Positions 17,348-26,700 of a stretch of 64,000 nucleotides of DNA are shown one piece after another. The notes below the pieces were generated by a model. It saw only the letters and a list, made by a program, of their open reading frames with translations. It was not told where the DNA came from and made no database searches. Numbering within the stretch: position 1 is the stretch's first letter; each line of letters opens with the position of its first letter. Source of the stretch: Shewanella benthica (GTDB taxonomy: Bacteria > Pseudomonadota > Gammaproteobacteria > Enterobacterales > Shewanellaceae); assembly GCA_023284085.1 (NCBI GenBank), contig JAKVHY010000024.1, forward strand, positions 1 through 64,000, given 5' to 3'. The position numbers and the translations under genes were made by a program.

Positions 17348-17356
17348 CAGAGCGGA

Positions 17357-17857
17357 TTAATTTATCCTTAACATCTGCTGCTCAAGCCCGGTGTCATATT
17401 GCCAAACTTGGAATTGTGGCTCGCTGGCATCATAAAACCACAGCACGGCAATCAACTTATCCTGATGATTCGCTATCTTGATTTTGGTGGTGAGTTTCCC
17501 CTCATCGAGTGGGCCGCGGAATTGACAGGAATCAAAGTTCACCGAGTAAGTGTTATTACTGCCATTAAATTCATCACACAGTGAGAAATAGGCGCGTTTG
17601 TTTGAGTCGATATTGATATCGATGGCAAGTTGAAACACACTCTGCATGACATTATTCGGGTCAATAATAAGATCATCTAATGAGGTCGGCTCGGGAGTGG
17701 ATGTGGGTGGTGGAGTGACCGGAGGTGTGACTGGAGGCGGGGTGCTTGTTTCTGTTGTTGAGCCTTCATCTCCTCCGCCTCCACAAGCAGACAGGATGCT
17801 GAAAATAAACAGCAATAAATAGCATTTTATATTCGTCATAGTTGTTAAGTTTTTCAT
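17357..17857 (-). CDS. Lipoprotein with proline-rich linker
   Basis: About 166 residues. The signal peptide ends in a lipobox LSAC, followed by GGGGDEGS and a Pro/Thr linker with PPPVTPPVTPPP and TSTPEPTS. Such a linker typically lifts a domain off the membrane. A roughly 110-residue domain follows (SLDDLIIDPNN to the end), with two cysteines (SLCDEF, DSCQF) that could form a disulfide. No family is recognised. The ATG at 17857 is preferred because GAGGAG is 6 bases before it; a more upstream ATG directly abuts that site. It lies 50 bases after the LruC-domain gene on the same strand, so a shared transcript is likely. Confidence 0.65.
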   Translation of the reverse strand: MKNLTTMTNIKCYLLLFIFSILSACGGGGDEGSTTETSTPPPVTPPVTPPPTSTPEPTSLDDLIIDPNNVMQSVFQLAIDINIDSNKRAYFSLCDEFNGSNNTYSVNFDSCQFRGPLDEGKLTTKIKIANHQDKLIAVLWFYDASEPQFQVWQYDTGLEQQMLRIN

Positions 17858-17907
17858 ATTCATCTCCTCTTTCCGTGCTCAGATCTATGGTGATAATTTA
17901 GGTTGCA

Positions 17908-20049
17908 CTAATCTTGGAATATGAGCGTCGTAATAGGGTTGAGATACCAGTCGAGATTAGTGTTACCGCTGTTATCTGCCGCGAAGTTGATAAACTCTGG
18001 ATAGCAAGCATCTAAACGTTGTCTTTCTAATGGGTGCTTCCAGCTGGTAGGCACCTCTAGTGCCCAACTCATACCATCTTCATTGAGAAAATAGAGTCCT
18101 TGATTGGGGTCGGACCTATCTTCCTTTGCACCAAAATAGGCAGTATCAAATTTATCAGTAGGGGCTTTATTCTTTAGGTGGATCTCAAGTTTACGTCCGG
18201 GATGTTCACCAACAACCTCCTTTGCTGCCCGGCCATGGTCACTTCCCGGCGTGGCAAAGATAAAAGGATCATAGGGAAAGTCAGGCATCTGTGATTCAGG
18301 TACCGCATTAACGAAGGGGATAACCATCTGCCAAGTGGTGCGATAGCTGGTTCCGCAACCCGACTCTGAGCGAAGAAACTCACAGCCTGTCGAGAGGGTA
18401 ATATAATCCCATAGGTCTTGGGCAAGAATGAATACCCCATAGGTTTGGTCGCTCTCCAGGGGCGAAGCACTCTGTGCAACCCCATCAATACTCCATTCGA
18501 TGGTATTTTCTTGGATGTTGCTCATCGCGATCCCCGGCAGTTGAATGCCAAAGCCGTTGTGATAAAAGGCGCCAGCCGCGGCTAACTTAGCTAAAAACTC
18601 TACCCGTCTAACTTGACCATATTTGACGTACTCGATGAGCCTTAGATGGAAAATGACATCATTCATGTCGTAATCTTCTTGAGTGGGGTAAAGATCTTCA
18701 AACACTATTGAGGTAAAAGTAGAAGAGGATGGGTAGTAGTTAATGGTAACGCCGCTTTCAGTCATGGTGATTTGGTGGTCTTCGACCTCCCCATCTCCGG
18801 CTCCTCCGGTTGGCCCTATATCGGCCAGGCTACTGAAGCGAAATCTAGCCCATGTTTGGCCGGTTTTCCCCCATGTAGGCACATCTAAATTGACACTGTT
18901 ATTGCCAGGGGAAAGGGCGTGGCCTGTGATAGCTTGCTCGTCACTGTCAAAAACACCATCTTTATTCCAGTCAAACCAAGCGTTGAGAAAACCGCCACTC
19001 CCCGTCGCGGTGGCCAGAATGACGGCGGATTCACCTACTTCAAAACCGGTAGGGAAACTGATGCCGTCTTCATCATCTATGCCGTCACTATAATCGTCTG
19101 ACAGTGGCGTCGGGTAGCCATTGGCCTCACCGTCGACAGTGGAACCTAGATAGAAGTCATCGATGATGGAGTGCCTGGCACCATTGGACTCCATATACGT
19201 GCCATAGGTATCAGGCGCATCACCAAAATCAACATTTTCCCCCACAGGGACCTCTGCCAAGGCGCAGCGGGCACCGTCATTACTCGATGATGAAGGGCCG
19301 TAAGCAAATATATCGGCGATGGGGTTTGAATCATTCACATTCAGGCGATATATTTTACCGTTGCTATTATTGCTCAGGTAAAGCGTGCCGTCGGGATCGA
19401 AGAACTGCGCGCCAAAGGTGAACTTAGCACCCGATGAGACGACCACAACACCAAGGTTGGTGGCGGATGCGTCAAATGGGTCGATGCGAAGCAGGCTGCC
19501 ATTATAGCCATTGGTGACGGCGTAGATATAACCATCGCTAGGGTGGAAGGCAAAATCGGTAATGTTATAGGTTGCGTTAACTGTACTTCCGGCAACGAGC
19601 GTCATTGAATAATTGCTTGAGTCATCTAAGGGGATTTTAAACAGACCCTTATTTTTTCTATATCCATACCAGGCATTTTCATTGATGGCGATGTCACCGA
19701 CAAAGAAGTTTCCCGCAGCAGCGGCATCGGCATCTTTAATCATGGTGAGTGGGGTGATCACATAGTCATCACCGGTTTTACCTAAGGTGCTGGCTTCATA
19801 GTCCCAGCCATAGATATAGTTATCGTGATAATTAAATCCCACACCGTTATAGGAAGCGAGGCGATTCATGTCGTCTGAGAGTATCACATAGCTACCCGTT
19901 GCCAATTCGACACCGTATGCAATGGGAACAGAAGAAGGCGTTTGTATGATGAATGCCTGAGTCGGACATGACTCAAACTCAGCTGCAATGCCATCATTGG
20001 CAAAGCTAGATAAGACAGCAAAAAGAAAGAGAGTAGAGAGATATTTCAT
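17908..20049 (-). CDS. Exported LruC/GEVED-domain surface protein
   Basis: 713 residues with a signal peptide (KYLSTLFLFAVLSSFANDGIAA). The N-terminal half (about 30-265) looks like a beta-propeller-like fold, with repeated YG and SYNG elements and lines such as DFAFHPSDGYIYAVTNG. A GEVED domain follows (about 325-425, DGIDDEDGISFPTG to GEVEDHQITM). The C-terminal LruC domain (about 435-700) opens with the family motif FEDLYPTQEDYDMNDVIF. LruC proteins are surface or secreted proteins first described in Leptospira; binding partners are unknown. Acidic DWNKDGVFDSDE suggests calcium binding. It is probably co-transcribed with the downstream lipoprotein. A perfect inverted repeat lies about 105 bases upstream. 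Confidence 0.75.
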   Translation of the reverse strand: MKYLSTLFLFAVLSSFANDGIAAEFESCPTQAFIIQTPSSVPIAYGVELATGSYVILSDDMNRLASYNGVGFNYHDNYIYGWDYEASTLGKTGDDYVITPLTMIKDADAAAAGNFFVGDIAINENAWYGYRKNKGLFKIPLDDSSNYSMTLVAGSTVNATYNITDFAFHPSDGYIYAVTNGYNGSLLRIDPFDASATNLGVVVVSSGAKFTFGAQFFDPDGTLYLSNNSNGKIYRLNVNDSNPIADIFAYGPSSSSNDGARCALAEVPVGENVDFGDAPDTYGTYMESNGARHSIIDDFYLGSTVDGEANGYPTPLSDDYSDGIDDEDGISFPTGFEVGESAVILATATGSGGFLNAWFDWNKDGVFDSDEQAITGHALSPGNNSVNLDVPTWGKTGQTWARFRFSSLADIGPTGGAGDGEVEDHQITMTESGVTINYYPSSSTFTSIVFEDLYPTQEDYDMNDVIFHLRLIEYVKYGQVRRVEFLAKLAAAGAFYHNGFGIQLPGIAMSNIQENTIEWSIDGVAQSASPLESDQTYGVFILAQDLWDYITLSTGCEFLRSESGCGTSYRTTWQMVIPFVNAVPESQMPDFPYDPFIFATPGSDHGRAAKEVVGEHPGRKLEIHLKNKAPTDKFDTAYFGAKEDRSDPNQGLYFLNEDGMSWALEVPTSWKHPLERQRLDACYPEFINFAADNSGNTNLDWYLNPITTLIFQD

Positions 20050-20153
20050 AGTTAGTCCCTATATGAAACGGGTTTTACTATGAAATGCATGAGCTGTGCC
20101 ACATGGTAATAATTTGATTTTTATGGTGTTTGTGTTTTTTGTTGTTTCATCTC

Positions 20154-20174
20154 GCAATTTGCGATTCAAATTGC
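20154..20174. promoter_or_regulatory. Candidate operator upstream of the LruC-domain gene
   Basis: GCAATTTG (20154-20161) and CAAATTGC (20167-20174) form a perfect 8-bp inverted repeat with a 5-base spacer, 105 bases upstream of the minus-strand gene at 17908-20049. No T-run follows, so it looks like a protein-binding site rather than a terminator. The regulator is unknown. Confidence 0.4.
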
Positions 20175-20263
20175 ATAAGTTAAAACGTGGTCTTCAGAGG
20201 TGAGATGCGTTTTGTATGGAGGATAATCTCAAAATGCGACTATCCAGTATCTAAATAGAGGAA

Positions 20264-20917
20264 TTATTCAGAGGTTTGGCCGACATACTCATTCCACTCA
20301 TTGATCTCTCTCGGATCTTCATGGGTTTTAAGCCAGCGGATAAAGCTTTGAGGGCAGCGGGTGTGGAGATTCAGTTGGCACCAAGCATCCAGAGCAGCCT
20401 GAGTCGTGTATCCCTCTTCAAAAGCATCGAATGCCCTGTCAGCGTGGCGCCAAAATGTATGATCGATTCTGCCACGTTCGGCCAAGAAAGGATGATCGGC
20501 TTTCGGCTGGACTTGTTTTCTCACCTGGGTACTGAGTTCCAGTAAAATTCTTTGTAAGACATCTGCACCTATCTCATTAATCTCAAGATCATCGATTCTA
20601 TCTATTTCTGAGCCTACGATTAACATGACTCGCTCGATGAGGTAGTCAGTGTTCATGGCTAATGCCATCTCATAGGCAAAGATATCCAGCCGGGCAAAGA
20701 TTCGGTCGCGATACTCTTCCTTGGTAAAGCGCTTCTCTTTTAATGCTTTGTTGTAGCCTTTGACTTTAGGATGTTTACTGACAATCTCTTTTTGTAATAG
20801 AGGGTATTCACTCAAATGTTCTTTCGGCAGTAGTGACAAGAGATCGATCAATTCAGTCGTGTTAACCATCAAGCTGCCTAGTTCGGCTTTAGCTTTCTCT
20901 GAAAGTGTTGTTGTCAT
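20264..20917 (-). CDS. Hypothetical cytoplasmic protein
   Basis: 217 residues, soluble, rich in charged helices. No signal peptide and no motif that I recognise. Landmarks are LLSLLPKEHLSEYPLLQKEI near the start, EEYRDRIFARLDIFAYEMALAM in the middle, and DHTFWRHADRAFDAFEEGYTTQAALDAW and RWLKTHEDPREINEWNEYVG near the end. The regular helical pattern and consistent composition argue for a real gene. The overlapping plus-strand frame (20276-20545) is a shadow. It is probably monocistronic. Function unknown. Confidence 0.6.
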   Translation of the reverse strand: MTTTLSEKAKAELGSLMVNTTELIDLLSLLPKEHLSEYPLLQKEIVSKHPKVKGYNKALKEKRFTKEEYRDRIFARLDIFAYEMALAMNTDYLIERVMLIVGSEIDRIDDLEINEIGADVLQRILLELSTQVRKQVQPKADHPFLAERGRIDHTFWRHADRAFDAFEEGYTTQAALDAWCQLNLHTRCPQSFIRWLKTHEDPREINEWNEYVGQTSE

Positions 20918-21502
20918 AGTGATCTCTTGTCATTTTTCAATGGTTATATAGTACCTTCAATAATGTTCACTAGTCATCACTAGGTGTCGGTGCATTTATT
21001 AGTAATGGGTAATGAGGCAGCCTTTTACCAAAGACTTTGATGGTTAAGGCTGAAGAGCATCATAAATTTAAAGATGAAAGCATTCAGCAGGTAATGCAAC
21101 AGAATAGAGAAGCAAAGTTTATGGACTCTCTGACGCCAAGGATGGCTCCATTCTCGTGTTTACTCATCATTAATCAAATATCGTACCTACTTTAGTCATT
21201 TTTATCGCTCGTCTTCTGATATTCCGTAACATGACTCCTCACTGTCATAGCCATGAACCGATTAAATGCGGTTTTTTGTGCCTCGCATTTTTCAACGCTA
21301 CCGATCTTCTTTATGGTTTACCAATTCTCTTAATGAAGTCTGGTTTTTTGGCTGTCGATATTATGTCAGCAACTTAATCGATACGGGATTCACTCATAGA
21401 ATTTGTAATGGAGGTTACATGTGAGTGAGCAAGTGGAATGGAAGCGGTATTGGTTTTTCGAAAAACAACACTCAGTCAGAGAGAAATAAGAGAGATTTAT
21501 CC
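20918..21502. other. 585-base gap with a possible gene remnant
   Basis: Divergent spacer between the hypothetical gene and the outer-membrane protein gene. A plus-strand frame at 21040-21195 (51 codons) opens with MVKAEEHHKFKDESIQ, then QVMQQNREAKFMDSL, protein-like, then degrades. Just upstream in another frame is MGNEAAFYQRL, as if one frameshift separates two pieces of a small gene. No ribosome site. Nothing else recognised apart from the promoter region of the next gene. Confidence 0.35.
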
Positions 21503-22168
21503 ATGAACAAACGAGTCGTAGCATGCGCTTTAACATCAATGCTTGCCCTTTCAGCATCGGCAAATTCCAGCGAGTTCACTATCAACCCTATGGTAGGGGC
21601 ATCATATAATAAAGCATTTGGTACTAAAGCTGCCGTTGGGTTAGAGGCTGGTTACGGTAGCTTTCTTATGGGTTACACCTATTCCGGTGCCGAAAAAGGA
21701 AAAGGGTTTAACGAAAGATTTGAGGAGTTTTTCCCTAATGGTTATGACTCTCTTGGTGTTGATGGAAGTTCAAGACATGATTACAAAGCTCACACCCTTT
21801 ACCTAGGTTATCAGTTTAATTTAGGAACAGGCCAATTAGCGCTAAAAGCTGGTGCAGAGTTTTCGAAATTAAAGTCAAAAGGTAGCTATTTATTAGATAC
21901 TTCATTCCCAGGCTATGAAGGTGACTATACGGAATTCAGTTATACAGCCGATAGTGGAACTCTTGTAAAGCCTATGGTTGGTGTGGGTTACTACATGAAC
22001 AACGGGCTGAATTTTAACCTTCATTATACTTATCATAATGGTGATAGAAGGATGAAAGGTTCAGGAACTGCATTAGATGCTCAAGGTGCAGATACTCGCT
22101 CAGGTTCATACTCTTTTTCAGGCAAAGATCTTAGTACAGTTATGTTTACTGTCGGCTATCGTTTCTAA
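21503..22168 (+). CDS. Outer-membrane beta-barrel protein (OmpA/Ail-like)
   Basis: 221 residues from ATG at 21503. The longer frame from 21425 adds a hydrophilic stretch that would bury the signal peptide, so it was rejected. Signal peptide: MNKRVVACALTSMLALSASANS. The mature part alternates as a small 8-stranded barrel (NPMVGASYNKAF, AAVGLEAGYGSFLMGYTY, HTLYLGYQFNL, LVKPMVGVGYYMN, FNLHYTYHNG) and ends STVMFTVGYRF with the C-terminal phenylalanine recognised by BAM. Function unknown; small barrels of this sort act in adhesion or envelope stability. A strong terminator follows. Confidence 0.75.
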   Translation: MNKRVVACALTSMLALSASANSSEFTINPMVGASYNKAFGTKAAVGLEAGYGSFLMGYTYSGAEKGKGFNERFEEFFPNGYDSLGVDGSSRHDYKAHTLYLGYQFNLGTGQLALKAGAEFSKLKSKGSYLLDTSFPGYEGDYTEFSYTADSGTLVKPMVGVGYYMNNGLNFNLHYTYHNGDRRMKGSGTALDAQGADTRSGSYSFSGKDLSTVMFTVGYRF

Positions 22169-22557
22169 GTCAAGCTATCTTAAATTAGAAGGTCGCCTTA
22201 ATCGGTGGCCTTTTTTGTGGTTGTTAATGTTTATGCATTGCATGCTGGAATATACAGGTGTAAATGAAGCCGGCGGCCGTCCCATGTTTACTATTATCGA
22301 TAGCGGTTGTTAGTTAACTCGACGTTTACGCCGCATGCTCTGCATATATTTCAGCCAACTCTTACTCATCGATAACTTATTTATAAGTGAGTTCCCAAGC
22401 AAGTTCACAAACAGCATTACCTTACTTAATGTAAGGACTTATCTTAAGCTTCATTATGTGTTTTTTTCTCTTCCTTAGTGAAAAACTGGCGATGCTCTAC
22501 TAAGCTCTGTGAGTACTGCTATGCAGTCGCTTATCATCACGGGTCAGGGAGAGACAC
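22169..22557. other. 389-base gap before the signalling operon
   Basis: Starts with the terminator at 22189-22216. A short palindromic segment ACTTATTTATAAGT (22375-22388) lies about 170 bases before the binding-protein gene and could be regulatory. No other feature recognised. Confidence 0.4.
22189..22216 (+). terminator. Rho-independent terminator after the barrel protein gene
   Basis: Nine-pair stem AAGGTCGCC (22189-22197) / GGTGGCCTT (22204-22212), including two G-U pairs, with loop TTAATC, followed by a run of T to 22216. Confidence 0.85.
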
Positions 22558-23709
22558 ATGTCAGCCAGTGTTCGTTCGCCACACCGATTAATCACCTATT
22601 TAGCGTTTATTATTACACTCTTTTTTGTCTTGGCTGTGTCGGCCAGTGCTCATGCCGCCGATAAAAAAGTCATCAAGGCACTGTATATTCCTCTTGCAGA
22701 TCATTATGCATCGATCGTGGCCTATGAGCGCTACCGCAAAGAGATGAAGTACGCCGATTATCAGCTAGAGCAGATGAAAAACTGGGATCTCTTGCGGGCA
22801 TATTTCCAATCCGGTGAAGTGGATATGGCCTATGTGATGAGTCCTTTGGCGATGGATATGTTTAGCGAAAAACCGCATTTCAGGTGGATAGGCTTGATGC
22901 ACAGAGATGGAAACGCATTGGCTATCAACGACCTGCTAAATGAGCAGGTCAAGCTTCCTGCGGTGAGACATGAAAGAAAGCCCGATGACAAGGTTGCCAA
23001 GGCATTGAAGCAAGTATTTGAGTCCACAGGTCGCGCAACCGAAATCGGTATGCCTCATCTTTTGGCGACTCATACTGTGGTGTTATATCGCTATCTTAAA
23101 GAGCATGGACTCACCATGAGTTTAACGCCTAATTCAGGTACAGATGTGCTGGCGATTGCCGTCGCGCCGCCTAAATCACCAAGCTTCATAAAGAGTAAGA
23201 GTAATAGATCTCAAGCTGCCGCTTTCGAGCAGTCCTTACCTTGGGCCGATGTGGTTGAGACTGGAGGCTTTGGCCATGTGGCTTGGTATTCAAAAGATGT
23301 GATGCCTTGGGAGCATGGTCATGTGGAATGTATTGCCCTGGCAACTGATGCTGCAATTAAGAATAAGCGTCAGGCCATTCATGAAGTGATGAATTATATT
23401 CATAAGGCGGGAGAGGATATTGAGGTTGCTCGTGCTCAAGGGGGAGAAGCGTTAGAGCAGATAGTCAAATTAGTGCGTAAGCATATACCAGCTCATACCC
23501 GTGAAGCCATTATCGCGAGTCTTGATCCCGATCTGAGAGTGATTAATTATCAAAACCTGAATGTGGATAAGCCGGGTCTTAAATTGATCATGGATCTGGC
23601 GGTAGAGGGGGGCATCATCAAAAATGCTATCGATATCGAAGATTTTGCCGATGAGAATTTTAGCCGCCATGACTTAGCCGCAATGAGCCAGGCCCAACTG
23701 AATCGCTAA
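22558..23709 (+). CDS. Periplasmic NrtA/SsuA-like solute-binding protein of a sensor operon
   Basis: 383 residues with a long signal peptide (LAFIITLFFVLAVSASAHAA, cleavage near residue 33). The mature part is like PBP2-fold binding proteins of the nitrate/sulfonate/thiamine-precursor group: ALYIPLADHYASIVAYE, YFQSGEVDMAYVMSPLAMDMF, and a late GFGHVAWYSKDVMPWEHGHVECIAL. No ABC permease or ATPase gene is present. Instead the stop codon is 13 bases before a membrane hybrid kinase, so it probably presents its ligand to that kinase rather than to a transporter. Ligand unknown. Confidence 0.8.
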   Translation: MSASVRSPHRLITYLAFIITLFFVLAVSASAHAADKKVIKALYIPLADHYASIVAYERYRKEMKYADYQLEQMKNWDLLRAYFQSGEVDMAYVMSPLAMDMFSEKPHFRWIGLMHRDGNALAINDLLNEQVKLPAVRHERKPDDKVAKALKQVFESTGRATEIGMPHLLATHTVVLYRYLKEHGLTMSLTPNSGTDVLAIAVAPPKSPSFIKSKSNRSQAAAFEQSLPWADVVETGGFGHVAWYSKDVMPWEHGHVECIALATDAAIKNKRQAIHEVMNYIHKAGEDIEVARAQGGEALEQIVKLVRKHIPAHTREAIIASLDPDLRVINYQNLNVDKPGLKLIMDLAVEGGIIKNAIDIEDFADENFSRHDLAAMSQAQLNR

Positions 23710-23722
23710 AGTGAGAGAACCA

Positions 23723-26700
23723 ATGGAACATGAGTTCACACAAGCGCCGATGAAAGAGGTAAACAAGTTAAGCTCTTTAAGCTTTAACCTGACTATCTGG
23801 TTCTTGATCTTATCCCTACTGCCACTAACCATTGTTGCTTGGTTCAGTTATCAGCAGGCTAAGCAGAGTCTGGTCGATGCCGCCGAAGAAGAGTTAACTC
23901 AGTCTTCACTGCTGAGTGTACAGTCCATCGAGAGCTGGTTTAATTATCGTATGGTAGATCTTAATGTCGAAGCCGAATCTATCAATGCGGGGCTTATCTT
24001 GAGTTCGCTCACCCAGGGGAAGGAATCCAGCAGTAAACCTGTTAGCGAATATGTGACGAGTTACGACTGGACCAAGCGAGTCGATGGCCTGCAGAACGAT
24101 CTTATTGTATTAAGTCGTCAATATGATTATATCAGCGATATATTTTTGATCGATCTCGATGGTGACATTCTTTACTCGGTGATCAGTAATGATGCTAAAG
24201 GCAAAAATATTTTTTCGGCCAATTTAGTCGACTCGCAGTTTACTCAAAGTTTAACTGTGACTATGGATTCAGGCTTGGCTAACTTTTCTGGCTTGGAGAG
24301 GAGCCCGTTGAGCCAAGGTCAAATCACAGGCTTTATCTCTGCCCCCGTTCTCGATGAGTTTGGTGGTCCTATCGGAGTCTATGTCATCGAACTAAAGTTC
24401 GACAAAATATTGAATATGTTGCACTCGACCATATCGGACTCTAGCTCTTTAACTCATTACATTATTGGTCAAGATGGCATTCTCAGGACGCCAATAAAAG
24501 ATAATTGGCAGCAGGTATTACAGAGACAAATTAATACTCGTCCCTTTATCGCCTGGCAGGGGAGAGGGACTAATGCTGGCACAGCTAGCACAGGAGGTAA
24601 AAGGAGCATAGCTTATGAATATATCGGACCTTCCGGCAAAGAGGTGATTGGGCTATATCATACGGTTAAACTTGCCAACATAGAATGGCTATTGATCAGT
24701 GAGATCGATAGCGAAGAGACGTTACAAGCCAGTAACTGGCTAAGAAAAATCACCCTCTTATTAGTGTTGCTAACCGCGATGGGCGTGTTACTTGCCTCGG
24801 TTTTTATTGCTCGAAAGATCACCCGGCCGATTATTAAGCTTGCCGATGCCAGTCGTAAAGTCGCCGCAGGAGAAGACCTGACTCTGGTCGATGTTAAAGG
24901 TAAGAATGAAATTGGCCTGTTAGCCAATGCGTTTAACCATATGCTTGAAGCCAAAGCGCGTCATGAAGAGGCTCTTTTAGAGGCTAATAGCCAGATCATG
25001 GAGGCGCTGGACTCTCTGGAAGAGCATAAATTTGCCTTAGATCAGCATGCGATCGTTGCTGTGACAGATTTGAAAGGGACCATCACCTACGCCAATGATA
25101 AATTTGCCGAGATCAGCGGCTACCAAGTCAATGAATTAGTTGGCCAGAATCATCGTATCCTTAACTCGGGCTTCCATCCGACTGAATTCTTTTCTGAAAT
25201 GTATCGGACTGTGTCTACAGGCAAGGTGTGGCATGGCGAGATCTGTAATCGCAATAAACATGGTGAAATTTACTGGGTCGATACCACCATCATGGCCCTG
25301 AAAGATGCGAGTAATTTACCTAAGAGCTATATTGCCATTCGAGCCGATATCACCGAGAGAAAGCGTAAGGAGTCAGAGGTTAAAGAGGCGTTGACTCTGA
25401 TGAATGCCACACTGGAGTCGACCGATAATGGTATTTTGGTGACCAGTAGTGATGGTGAGATTTTAAGGACTAATAGTCAGTTTTCACATCTCTGGGGAGT
25501 AGCCAAAGAGTTACTCGATAAAGGGGTTAACGATAGAGTCATATTAAAGCAAATTAGGGTGTTGTTAAAAGAGCCGGAAATCTTCCTTAAACGCATCGAA
25601 GAAATTTATCAGGATCGGGATTTAGAGGCATTCGATATCATAGCGTTTATCGATGGCCGGGTCTTCGAGCGTGTATCGTCCCCCATGGAGATCGATGGTG
25701 AGTATTTTGGCCGAGTCTGGAGCTTTAGGGACATTACCGAGCGAACTGAAAACCAAAATGCCCTGTTACAGGCGAAAGAGGAGGCCGAGCAAGCCACTAA
25801 GGCTAAGAGTGAGTTTCTCGCCAGTATGAGCCACGAGATCCGCACCCCCATGAATGGCGTCATCGGCATGTTAGGTCTGTTATCTAACTCTAAGTTAACC
25901 GAGTATCAAACTCGTCGTGTCAACATAGCTCAGTCCAGTGCACAATCCTTACTTTCGCTGATTAACGACATATTAGATTATTCAAAAATCGATGCCGGCA
26001 AGTTAGAGCTGGAACAGATAGATTTCAACTTGAGGGGAATGTTAGGCGACTTCGCAGAAGGTATCGCTCACCAGGCTCAAGATAAAAACCTGGAGCTGAT
26101 TTTAGATCTTAAAGGGGTCGAACAATCTATGGTTACCGGAGATCCGGGTCGGCTGCGTCAGGCGATAACTAACTTAACGGGTAATGCGATTAAGTTTACT
26201 CAGCAAGGTGAGGTGGTGGTGAGAGCCGAGCTCACACCTGCTGATGAGGGGCAATGGTGGTTAACCTGCTCTGTGTCAGATACGGGGATAGGTATTGCCG
26301 CGGATAAAATTGATAGCTTATTTAAATCATTTAGTCAGGTGGACGCATCAACCACCAGAAAGTATGGCGGTACAGGCTTGGGACTCGCCATTGTGCAGAA
26401 AATATCGCGTCTGATGGGCGGGGATGTGTCAGTGAGCAGTGTTTATGGCGTAGGGAGCTGTTTTGAATTTAAGGTTTTGCTAGGCAGGAGTCATAAGTCG
26501 ACTCTAGTGATCCCTAAGGTCGATATTACCCAACTAAGTCTGTTGGTGGTCGATGACAATGCGACTAATCGTGAAGTGATCCGCGAGCAACTTGAACTGT
26601 GGGGGGCGACTGTGGTTGAGGCCTGCAGCGGCCAAGAAGCCCTGGATATATGCGCTCAAAGATATGAAGAGCCTGGCAGTCCTAAATTTGATGTCGCCTT

